The position numbers and the translations under genes were made by a program. Positions 1-5,713 of a stretch of DNA of 6,228 nucleotides are shown here, piece by piece. The notes below the pieces were generated by a model, which saw nothing but the letters and a program-made list of their open reading frames with translations, ran no database searches and was not told the DNA's origin. Positions within the stretch are counted from its first letter, which is position 1. The number at the start of each line of letters is the position of its first letter. The DNA comes from Pseudomonadota bacterium. Its GTDB lineage: Bacteria > Pseudomonadota > Gammaproteobacteria > Natronospirales > REEB76. Location: contig JAJYBN010000073.1 in the NCBI GenBank assembly GCA_021779005.1, forward strand, positions 1 to 6,228. The letters run 5' to 3'.

Positions 1-8
1 TTTGAACC

Positions 9-479
9 ATGCAGCAAACACGAACTATAGAAATAAGCACGGGTCTGTTCATAATTCTGGGCTTCGTTGCCTTGTTCTTTCTGGCGACCAGCACCACCAA
101 TATCGGGGCGTATGGGGATTCCGGCGGTTATATTGTAACGGCCAGCTTTACCAATGTGGGTGGTCTCAAGGTTCGTGCACCGATAACCATGGCGGGCGTG
201 TCTATAGGCCGCGTCACAGCCATCAGCCTTAATCCACGGACATTCAATGCGATCGTGAGCATGCGCATCGACAGTAACTTCAATCAGATTCCGGATGATT
301 CTAGCGCCAGCATCCTGACTTCCGGTCTCCTGGGAGAGCAATATATCGGCATCTCACCCGGGGGGTCTGAGACATTTCTCAAGAATGGCAGCAAAATCCA
401 GTTTACCCAATCGGCCATTATCTTGGAAAATTTGATCGGGCAATTCCTGTTCAACAAGGCATCTTCCGGGAGTAAGTAA
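9..479 (+). CDS. mlaD: MlaD, inner-membrane MCE-domain lipid-binding subunit of the Mla transporter
   Basis: MlaD is the substrate-binding subunit of the MlaFEDB ABC transporter, which exchanges phospholipid between the inner membrane and periplasmic MlaC to keep the outer membrane asymmetric. The 156-residue protein has a short cytoplasmic start (MQQTRTIEI), one membrane helix at about residues 12-27, and a single MCE domain at about 39-117. Within it I see the family stretches GGLKVRAPITMAGVSIGRV (51-69) and SGLLGEQYIGI (105-115); the latter matches the region that forms the central pore loop in the E. coli hexamer. A hydrophobic C-terminal stretch (ENLIGQFLF, 140-148) fits the pore-lining helix. 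It is somewhat shorter than E. coli MlaD (183 aa), mainly at the C-terminus. An in-frame TGA at 3-5 lies just ahead of the ATG and may be the stop of mlaE. No clear Shine-Dalgarno sequence fits in the eight visible upstream bases, so coupling to an upstream gene is likely. mlaC follows with a one-base overlap. Confidence 0.96.
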   Translation: MQQTRTIEISTGLFIILGFVALFFLATSTTNIGAYGDSGGYIVTASFTNVGGLKVRAPITMAGVSIGRVTAISLNPRTFNAIVSMRIDSNFNQIPDDSSASILTSGLLGEQYIGISPGGSETFLKNGSKIQFTQSAIILENLIGQFLFNKASSGSK

Positions 480-1138
480 TGCGTATCAAAAGTGTCCTGC
501 TTGCTACCATCACAGCATTATTCTTATGTTTACCAGTGTTGGCAGCCGATAATCCTGCATCGATGGCCCTGCCACCAGATCAGGTCATCCTGCAGACAGC
601 GTCGCAAATGCTTGCTGCCGTCAACAGTCGACGCGAAGAGTTAAAAAAGCATCCGCAGGAACTCTACGATCTCATCGGCAAGATCCTGTTGCCTCATTTC
701 GACCTCGGTTATGCATCACGGCTGGTATTGGGGCCTTATTGGCGCGCGGCGACCCCGGAACAACGTCAGGTGTTCCAGGATGCTTTCTATAAATATCTGG
801 TGCACAGCTACGCCAATGGCCTGCTGCAGGGGAATTATTCGGACAGTAATATCAAGGTGGATCCGTGGCGTGGCAGTGATGATGATACTCGCACCATGGT
901 GCGCAGCAAGGTATCAAGATCAAATGGTGCACCTCCGATACAAGTGGATTACGCCATGGTTCGCACACAGGATGGCTGGAAAGCCTTTGATGTGACCATC
1001 GAGGGCATCTCCTACGTGATGAATTACCGCAACCAGTTCGGCCCGGAGATTCAACAGAAGGGCATGGATGAACTGATCAAGCGCCTGAATGAGGAAGCCG
1101 GCAAGGGACCTGCGCCACAAATGCAGGGCGCCGGTTGA
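479..1138 (+). CDS. mlaC: MlaC, periplasmic phospholipid-binding shuttle protein
   Basis: MlaC ferries phospholipid between the MlaA complex in the outer membrane and MlaFEDB in the inner membrane. The 219-residue precursor starts with a typical Sec signal peptide: positive start (MRIK), hydrophobic core 6-18, and a likely cleavage after A22 (VLA|AD) or A23. The rest is one Tol-Tol/Ttg2 (MlaC) domain. Recognisable family stretches are LLPHFDLGYASRLVLG (70-85), PYWRAATPEQRQVF (86-99), VDYAMVRTQDGWKAFDV (156-172) and EGISYVMNYRNQF (175-187). Length is close to E. coli MlaC (211 aa); the extra residues are a Gly/Pro/Gln-rich C-terminal tail (208-219). The ATG shares its A with the last base of the mlaD stop codon (TAATG), and GGGAG lies six bases upstream, so translation is both coupled and independently initiated. 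The stop TGA overlaps the mlaB start in the same way. I am sure of family and role by homology; direction of lipid flow cannot be read from sequence. Confidence 0.96.
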   Translation: MRIKSVLLATITALFLCLPVLAADNPASMALPPDQVILQTASQMLAAVNSRREELKKHPQELYDLIGKILLPHFDLGYASRLVLGPYWRAATPEQRQVFQDAFYKYLVHSYANGLLQGNYSDSNIKVDPWRGSDDDTRTMVRSKVSRSNGAPPIQVDYAMVRTQDGWKAFDVTIEGISYVMNYRNQFGPEIQQKGMDELIKRLNEEAGKGPAPQMQGAG

Positions 1139-1446
1139 TGACCACGGATCAAGTAAAGTTCGAGGACATCGGCGCGGGCCAGTTCCGGATAGAAGGCCGG
1201 CTGGACTTCGATAACGTCGTACAAGCACTAAATACCAGCCAGCACCTGTTTGCCGAACTGCATGCCATCCAGCTGGATCTCTCCGGCGTCGGCTCTATCG
1301 ACAGCGCGGGACTGGCGTTGCTCATCGAGTGGGTCAGCCGTGCCAGACGCAGTAAATGTCATCTCAGCTTTCGTAATGTGCCAAAGCAGGCACTGGCGCT
1401 GGCTCGTATCAGTGATGTTGAGAAACTGCTGCCTTTGGGCTCCTAA
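1138..1446 (+). CDS. mlaB: MlaB, cytoplasmic STAS-domain subunit of the Mla transporter
   Basis: MlaB is the small cytoplasmic STAS protein that binds the ATPase MlaF and supports assembly and activity of the transporter. The 102-residue product is a single STAS domain with the expected pattern: an N-terminal beta region (FRIEGRLDFDNV, 16-27), the core strand and loop IQLDLSGVGSIDSAGLALL (44-62), an amphipathic helix, then a second strand-helix unit (HLSFRNVPKQALALARISDV, 75-94). S56 in the D-S-A-G loop sits at the Ser/Thr position that is conserved in STAS proteins and important in E. coli MlaB. I chose the ATG at 1138 because it overlaps the mlaC stop as TGATG with AGGG nine bases upstream; a TTG three bases earlier is in frame but less likely. 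It is the last gene of the operon: an intrinsic terminator follows 23 bases after the stop. An anti-sigma antagonist of similar fold is the only alternative, and operon position argues against it. Confidence 0.93.
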   Translation: MTTDQVKFEDIGAGQFRIEGRLDFDNVVQALNTSQHLFAELHAIQLDLSGVGSIDSAGLALLIEWVSRARRSKCHLSFRNVPKQALALARISDVEKLLPLGS

Positions 1447-1469
1447 AGGTGTTCGGCAATCAGGCATCA

Positions 1470-1497
1470 AGCGGCAGTTATCGACTGCTGCTTTTTT
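1470..1497 (+). terminator. Rho-independent terminator of the mla operon
   Basis: On the + strand AGCGGCAGT (1470-1478) pairs with ACTGCTGCT (1484-1492) as a nine-base-pair stem with one G-U pair and a five-base loop (TATCG). A run of six T (1492-1497) follows. It sits 23 bases after the mlaB stop, which is where the operon should end. The right arm and T-run lie inside the last codons of convergent mlaA. Read on the - strand the G-U pair becomes an A-C mismatch and no T-run follows, so it should act in the + direction only. Confidence 0.85.
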
Positions 1498-2359
1498 CGG
1501 GCGCGGGTGAATCTTCCGCAGGTGGCTGATGGGAGGATGCGACTGGAACTGCAGTTGTGCCTGCGGCCGCAGGCTTGGTATCGCTAACGGCGCTCGGGGC
1601 ACCATTATCATCTGGTGGCAGATCTGGATAATCAGGATACTCCACCGGCGGATTGCCGTTATACAGCTGATATCGGCGATGCTGTATCCAGGCGTCGCGC
1701 ATGAACGTATAGGGGTCAAAGGCGCTGTCTAAGGTACTATCCAGATCAAGATATCCGGCACGCTCGTCCACGGCATTGATCAGTGATGTGGCGTTACGGT
1801 AGCGTGGCTTTATATTATTTTTTACGGGGTTAAAATATACATAATCCGGATACAAGGCTCCCGCGTCACGAACACTGCTGGGGCCCAGGAACGGAATCAC
1901 CAAGTATGGACCTGAAGGGACGCCGTAATCGGCGAGGGTTTCGCCAAAATCTGCGCCATGGTCTGGCAAGCCCATATTTTTAGATACATCGAACCAACCC
2001 AATAGGCCTACGGTGCTATTGATCAGGAACCGGCCGGTATCCTTGAGTGTGTATTCAAATTTCCCTTGCAACAGGTCGTTGATGATCGTAACCGGTGATC
2101 CCAGGTTTTTGAGAACGTTGTGTATGCCATTTCGAGCCTGAAGGGGCACGGCTCGCACGTAGGTTTTTGCCACAGGCCTTGCAACGGCCTTGTCGAATTT
2201 CTGGTTGAATGCAAAGGTCGCCCGGTTCATTTTTTCCCAGGGATCCTTGGTCTGGGTAGTGTAATCAGGCGGTGATGAGGCGCAGCCAACTAACAGTACC
2301 AGTCCCGTCAGGCATAAAAATAACCATTGCCACCCGAGGCGGTCGGATTTACCAGGCAT
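1478..2359 (-). CDS. mlaA: MlaA (VacJ), outer-membrane lipoprotein of the Mla pathway
   Basis: MlaA sits in the inner leaflet of the outer membrane, usually with a trimeric porin, and handles phospholipid that is misplaced in the outer leaflet, exchanging it with MlaC. The 293-residue precursor has a lipoprotein signal peptide with lipobox LVGC (C26 is the predicted lipidated residue); A27 at position +2 is compatible with sorting to the outer membrane. The MlaA/VacJ domain covers about 38-235, with family stretches DPWEKMNRATFAFN (39-52), ARPVAKTYVRAVP (60-72), FLINSTVGLLGWFDV (111-125), FGETLADYGVPSGPYLVIPF (138-157) and DPYTFMRDAWIQHRR (215-229). Residues 245-293 are a Pro/Ala/Ser-rich, probably disordered tail that is longer than in E. 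coli MlaA (251 aa). AGGA six bases before the ATG (2366-2369) supports this start. It lies 57 bases downstream of bepA on the same strand and converges on mlaB. No T-rich terminator is visible downstream on its own strand. Confidence 0.96.
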   Translation of the reverse strand: MPGKSDRLGWQWLFLCLTGLVLLVGCASSPPDYTTQTKDPWEKMNRATFAFNQKFDKAVARPVAKTYVRAVPLQARNGIHNVLKNLGSPVTIINDLLQGKFEYTLKDTGRFLINSTVGLLGWFDVSKNMGLPDHGADFGETLADYGVPSGPYLVIPFLGPSSVRDAGALYPDYVYFNPVKNNIKPRYRNATSLINAVDERAGYLDLDSTLDSAFDPYTFMRDAWIQHRRYQLYNGNPPVEYPDYPDLPPDDNGAPSAVSDTKPAAAGTTAVPVASSHQPPAEDSPAPEKSSSR

Positions 2360-2380
2360 TGATGTTCCTGTGAATGGCGG

Positions 2381-2398
2381 GCTGCTAATACTAGCAGC
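2381..2398 (-). other. Perfect hairpin in the bepA-mlaA spacer
   Basis: GCTGCTA (2381-2387) and TAGCAGC (2392-2398) form a perfect seven-base-pair stem with a four-base loop. It lies between the bepA stop and the mlaA ribosome-binding site, about 11 bases upstream of that site on the mRNA. In the direction of transcription the T-run comes before the stem, not after it, so this is not a standard intrinsic terminator. A role in mRNA processing, stability or differential expression of the two genes is possible but inferred only. Confidence 0.45.
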
Positions 2399-2416
2399 TA
2401 AAAAGACAAAGTGAAC

Positions 2417-4021
2417 TCATGAGCCAGGCGTGTCTTTGGTGACCAGAGACTGCCGGTTGGCACGCCCCCAGGCCTGCAGACGTTCTAAGCGTGCCTTGTA
2501 ACGTTGTTTTTGCATGCCGTCAATGCCCGGTGTTGCCAATGCAATGCGCAATTGGTCGGCCGCAGCCGCTGGTAAGCCGGTGATGTAATAATATTCTGAC
2601 ATGTAGTAGTGCGATTCAGCTGAATTGCCAGCCTTGTCATAGGCTTTGGCGAGCATGCGTACCACATCTGGGTTCCTACCGGTTTGTAATGACTGTGGGA
2701 TTAGCAGGCTGATTGCGTCCTGTGGCTGGTTTGCTTCGATGAGATCGCTTGCATAACTCAGGATCAGCGGCTTGCTGTCCGGGAACAATTGCATGGCCTG
2801 GTTATAGGTCGATTTGGCCACACGGATATTACCCGCCGACATCTGTGCATCAGCAAGCCCAATGCGAAATGCCACCACATCGGCATATTTATCACTTAAT
2901 TGTTCCATGATACTGATGGCGTCCATATCTCGACCCACTCGTATGTCAGCAAGCGCTATTCCATAACGCATGGCGTCCTGGTCCCAACCATTAGATGAGG
3001 CCGCGCCCTCCTTGAAAAACTCAATGGTCTTGGCGGGATCATTGCTTATCAATGCACGCACACGGGCTTTCATGAGCGCATAGCTGCGGCTGTCGGGTCG
3101 CGGCGGTACATGCATGCTGAGCGCACGCTCCTGAAGATAGGCCATGCGTGTCGCATCTTGTGGGTGATCGAGGAGGAATTCCGGGATGCGGTCATAACCA
3201 TTGAGACTGGAGTTGTTCTGCATCTTCTTGAAGAAATCAATCATGCCCTCGGGTGGGAATCCGGCGCGCGCCAGCGTCTGTATGCCAACCCGGTCAGCCT
3301 CCTCCTCTTGCGAGCGTGTAAATGTGATCTGATGCTGGATGATGGAGCCTTCTGCTGTGGCAAGTGTGCCCATAGCCACATTGGGATCGCCGGTGTTTGC
3401 TGCGACCAGGATAGCACCCAGAATAGTCGCGATGTTGAGCAGGCTGCGATCCTTTTGATCTTCAGCCGTACGTGCGATATGACGCTGAGTGACATGGCTG
3501 GTTTCGTGGGCCATGACACCAGCCAATTCATCCTCATTGTCGGTATCCAGAAAAAGTCCGGTGAACACTCCGATGAATCCGCCAGGGAGCGTGAGAGCAT
3601 TGATCTCTGGATCATTGACGACAAAATATTCGAAATGCAGCGTCGGGTCATCACTGTGGGATGACAGATCATGGCCAAGATTATCTATGTATTCATGCAC
3701 CAGTGGATCATCCAGGATCACGCCTGCCTGACGCGCCTCATTCATGATTTGCACGCCAATCTGGTATTCCTGTTCCGGCGAGAGGGTGTTAGCGCCTGCC
3801 ATACCGATCTGGGGCAAGTTAAAGTCGCTTCTGGATTCATTGGCAGTTTTATTGGCGTAGTTGGCGGAGATGCCCGTGAATGCAGCGTTGGACGCCACCG
3901 CGGACATGCCGGAGTAAGCAGCGGTATCTGTGGTAGACCCTAGCGCAGCTCCGCCATCGGCAAACGTGAGTATGCCCACCATGAGCAAATAGATGGCTTT
4001 CTTGAGATGCTTGCTTCGCAT
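2417..4021 (-). CDS. bepA: BepA-type periplasmic M48 zinc metalloprotease with C-terminal TPR region
   Basis: Members of this family (BepA, formerly YfgC) work in the periplasm; E. coli BepA promotes LptD maturation and degrades stalled outer-membrane proteins. Residues are counted from a GTG at 4039, giving 540; I prefer the ATG six codons later (4021, 534 aa) because it gives a clean signal peptide (MRSKHLKK then a hydrophobic core, about 13-26), although neither start has a good Shine-Dalgarno site. A Ser/Ala/Asn-rich linker covers about 35-75. The M48 domain spans about 85-310: zinc motif HETSH (178-182), third ligand most likely E245 in EEEADRVG (E-x-x-A-D pattern), and DHPQDATR (291-298), whose H292 matches the histidine that regulates the active site in E. 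coli BepA (His246). The part from about 320 is helical with TPR-like repeats (for example residues 390-435 and 455-500). All catalytic residues are intact. It is somewhat longer than E. coli BepA (487 aa). It is followed by mlaA, probably on the same transcript. Confidence 0.94.
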   Translation of the reverse strand: MRSKHLKKAIYLLMVGILTFADGGAALGSTTDTAAYSGMSAVASNAAFTGISANYANKTANESRSDFNLPQIGMAGANTLSPEQEYQIGVQIMNEARQAGVILDDPLVHEYIDNLGHDLSSHSDDPTLHFEYFVVNDPEINALTLPGGFIGVFTGLFLDTDNEDELAGVMAHETSHVTQRHIARTAEDQKDRSLLNIATILGAILVAANTGDPNVAMGTLATAEGSIIQHQITFTRSQEEEADRVGIQTLARAGFPPEGMIDFFKKMQNNSSLNGYDRIPEFLLDHPQDATRMAYLQERALSMHVPPRPDSRSYALMKARVRALISNDPAKTIEFFKEGAASSNGWDQDAMRYGIALADIRVGRDMDAISIMEQLSDKYADVVAFRIGLADAQMSAGNIRVAKSTYNQAMQLFPDSKPLILSYASDLIEANQPQDAISLLIPQSLQTGRNPDVVRMLAKAYDKAGNSAESHYYMSEYYYITGLPAAAADQLRIALATPGIDGMQKQRYKARLERLQAWGRANRQSLVTKDTPGS

Positions 4022-4163
4022 GGTGTAATCAGGACTCACAATCGTAGTTATAGGGGGCTAAATGATCCTAACTTCATTATGGCACGTTGATTTACGGGTG
4101 GCGGCAGCCGTTCCCATGTGAAAAATAGACAATGGGGCGAGGCATATTACGTCGTGAATAGAT
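4022..4163. other. Intergenic region upstream of bepA
   Basis: This 142-base gap separates the fadL terminator from bepA; both genes are on the - strand. I see no ORF, RNA gene or repeat in it. Its main content is a possible promoter for bepA, listed separately. A TATAAC element (4047-4052) nearer the gene could be another -10 site, but I find no matching -35. Confidence 0.6.
4076..4084 (-). promoter_or_regulatory. Possible extended -10 promoter of bepA
   Basis: On the - strand the sequence TGCCATAAT combines an extended TG motif with a -10 hexamer matching TATAAT at five of six positions. No recognisable -35 box lies 16-18 bases upstream, which is common for extended -10 promoters. Transcription would start near 4069, leaving a leader of about 48 bases before the ATG at 4021. 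The position fits a bepA-mlaA transcript, but this is pattern matching only. Confidence 0.35.
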
Positions 4164-4191
4164 AAAAAAAGCCCCCCGCGAGCGGGGGGCT
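4164..4191 (-). terminator. Strong Rho-independent terminator of fadL
   Basis: The arms at 4170-4179 and 4182-4191 are perfectly complementary and almost pure G/C (six C, six G in a row). Allowing a four-base loop, this leaves a nine-base-pair stem. On the - strand a run of seven T (4170-4164) follows, with the first T also pairing at the stem base. It begins 31 bases after the fadL stop. On the + strand no T-run follows, so it acts for fadL only and isolates bepA from readthrough. Confidence 0.93.
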
Positions 4192-4222
4192 GATAGCCGA
4201 AGGACTTGGTGCCAGATTCAAC

Positions 4223-5605
4223 TTAGAACTTGTATATATATTGGACGCCCAGGATATCCGCGTCGGCATTGAACTGTCCGGCAATATAGTCGCCGCTGCT
4301 GCCATCCAGCTGGCTAAAAGGGATATGACTGTTGATGAACAGGTGAGCATAGCCGATGTCCCACTGGCTGTGACTGGAGGTATGCCAGCTGGCGCCGAAG
4401 GCCAGCCATCGGCGGGTGTCGTCCGGCAGACGCGCAGAACGGCTGGCGAGCACGCTGTTGGGTGTGGTAGCTGAAGCCGCGGTGGGATCCGGCACCGGGG
4501 TCTTGTCCAGGGCGATGCCTGTGCGGAAAGTCCAGGCATCGTTATATTTGTAATTCAGGCCAATGGCGAAGCGGTTCGAATTGGAAAGGCCTTCCTGCAC
4601 GATGGCCGGCGGCATGTTGGGATTGGCGAAATTGATGGTCAGGTTCTGAAAGCTGCTCCAGCCGGTGTATGACCAATCCGCCATCAGCGACCACTGGTCG
4701 TTGAGTTGCTGGAACAAGCTCAGGGAAACGATCTGTGGTGTAGTGAATTGCGCGCTGATGCCCTGACTCTGGAACAGCCCCTGACCGGCGAAAACTGCAG
4801 GTACATTGGTGAAACTGGCGCTGCCGCTCAGGTCATGTTTGATGCGTCCGCGGTAGGAAAAACCCACGCGTGTTGTGTCGTAGTCCCACAATACGCCGAA
4901 GTTGTAGCCTATGGCTGTGTTATTGGCGGTGCCTTGGAAGAAGCCGTCGTGGCCTTGAGGGACCAATCCAAAGCTCTGGCTGCAAACGGCGGGACTGACT
5001 TTTGCGAAGCACACTGCACCAAAATCGATGTCATTGGTAAGCTTTACATCCATGCGCTGGACATCTACGCCGAAGCCAGCCGAAAAATGATCCGTGAATT
5101 TATACGCCAGTGTCGGGTTCAGGTTAACTACGCTCACGGAAGTATAGATCGCCTGATAACGGAAGATGGAATTCGCGTTGTAACTGGTGGCGAGGCCGAA
5201 GGGCACACCGAGACCGATGCCGAAGTCCAGCTTGTCATTTATCGGTGTGGAGTAATAAATGAAAGGCACGGCTCCGAGTTTCCCGGGGTTGCCGCCGTTG
5301 TTACCGGTGAGTGGTTGACCCGTGGCGTCAACGGCTGTCGTGGGCGTGAAATTCGCACCCAAACGGATCAGACTAAAACCTGCATCAAATTCCGGCTCGT
5401 TCAGACGGGTAAGTCCTGCCGGGTTATACCAGATGGTCGAAGCATCATCGGCGTAAGCGGCCCCTCCGGCATGCGCACTGCCTAAGCTGGTCACGCTCTG
5501 CTCGGTGAGCTGGAAGTTGGAAGCCAAAACCATGCTCGGCAGGGTAGCGATTGCTGCACCTGCCATCATGGAGAGGATCCACTGAAAAAATTGCTGGTTT
5601 TTCAT
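4223..5605 (-). CDS. fadL: FadL-family outer-membrane channel for long-chain fatty acids or other hydrophobic compounds
   Basis: FadL proteins are 14-stranded outer-membrane barrels with an N-terminal hatch that pass hydrophobic molecules across the outer membrane; E. coli FadL takes up long-chain fatty acids, while relatives take aromatic hydrocarbons, so substrate is not certain. The 460-residue precursor has a signal peptide with likely cleavage after A28 (VLA|SNFQL). The hatch region then shows the family pattern: LTEQSVTSLGSAHAGGAA (33-50), DDASTIWYNPAGLTRL (53-68). Alternating beta strands follow to a C-terminal Phe (YIYKF), the usual outer-membrane assembly signal. Two cysteines, C199 and C208, lie in a segment that looks like a surface loop. 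An in-frame GTG at 5656 would add 17 residues, but GAGGAA ends six bases before the ATG at 5605, the signal peptide begins there, and the GTG falls inside the likely promoter. It follows phoH by 106 bases on the same strand and ends at a strong terminator. Confidence 0.94.
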   Translation of the reverse strand: MKNQQFFQWILSMMAGAAIATLPSMVLASNFQLTEQSVTSLGSAHAGGAAYADDASTIWYNPAGLTRLNEPEFDAGFSLIRLGANFTPTTAVDATGQPLTGNNGGNPGKLGAVPFIYYSTPINDKLDFGIGLGVPFGLATSYNANSIFRYQAIYTSVSVVNLNPTLAYKFTDHFSAGFGVDVQRMDVKLTNDIDFGAVCFAKVSPAVCSQSFGLVPQGHDGFFQGTANNTAIGYNFGVLWDYDTTRVGFSYRGRIKHDLSGSASFTNVPAVFAGQGLFQSQGISAQFTTPQIVSLSLFQQLNDQWSLMADWSYTGWSSFQNLTINFANPNMPPAIVQEGLSNSNRFAIGLNYKYNDAWTFRTGIALDKTPVPDPTAASATTPNSVLASRSARLPDDTRRWLAFGASWHTSSHSQWDIGYAHLFINSHIPFSQLDGSSGDYIAGQFNADADILGVQYIYKF

Positions 5606-5610
5606 CGTTC

Positions 5611-5617
5611 GTTCCTC
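5611..5617 (-). promoter_or_regulatory. Ribosome-binding site fixing the fadL start
   Basis: On the - strand GAGGAAC occurs here, with GAGGAA ending six bases before the ATG at 5605. It is the best Shine-Dalgarno match near any start in the window and decides against the upstream GTG. Four of its bases also fall in a small inverted repeat (5614-5629). Confidence 0.8.
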
Positions 5618-5646
5618 AAGGGAATGAGGGATTTTGGGGTCGCATG

Positions 5647-5675
5647 ATTTAAGCACAGGTAGGGCGGGTTGTCAG
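5647..5675 (-). promoter_or_regulatory. Probable sigma-70 type promoter of fadL
   Basis: On the - strand CTGACA (5675-5670, five of six matches to TTGACA) and TTAAAT (5652-5647, four of six to TATAAT) are separated by exactly 17 bases. Transcription would start near 5640, giving a leader of about 35 bases that includes the ribosome-binding site. No FadR-like operator is evident in the gap. Confidence 0.5.
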
Positions 5676-5695
5676 CACTCTAGATCAAGTCCATG

Positions 5696-5713
5696 AAACT
5701 GCCAAGTCAGTTT
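5696..5713. repeat. Inverted repeat at the 3' end of phoH, upstream of the fadL promoter
   Basis: AAACTG (5696-5701) and CAGTTT (5708-5713) are a perfect six-base inverted repeat with a six-base spacer. One arm overlaps the phoH stop codon. As RNA it would be a weak hairpin with no T-run after it, so a poor terminator; as DNA it could be a regulator site about 20 bases upstream of the fadL -35 box. Chance is a real possibility at this length. Confidence 0.3.

Noticed and set aside
1..5. Last bases of mlaE (TGA at 3-5)
   Set aside because: The position fits an mlaE stop, but five bases cannot identify a gene; noted only under mlaD.
1228..1719. 163-codon open frame on the - strand across mlaB and the end of mlaA
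   Set aside because: Overlaps two well-supported genes and the terminator, and shows no domain or signal peptide.
3110..3664. 184-codon open frame on the + strand opposite bepA
   Set aside because: Antisense to the conserved protease domain; Cys/His-rich but without a family pattern, so a shadow.
3241..3678. 145-codon open frame on the - strand within bepA
   Set aside because: Out-of-frame reading inside the intact M48 domain.
4170..4191. GC-rich palindrome as a bidirectional terminator or mobile-element end
   Set aside because: The T-run exists on the - strand only and no second copy or target duplication is visible, so it is simply the fadL terminator.
4706..5485. 259-codon open frame on the + strand opposite fadL
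   Set aside because: It lies entirely antisense to a clear FadL gene, has no recognisable domain, and is explained by the codon composition of the opposite strand.
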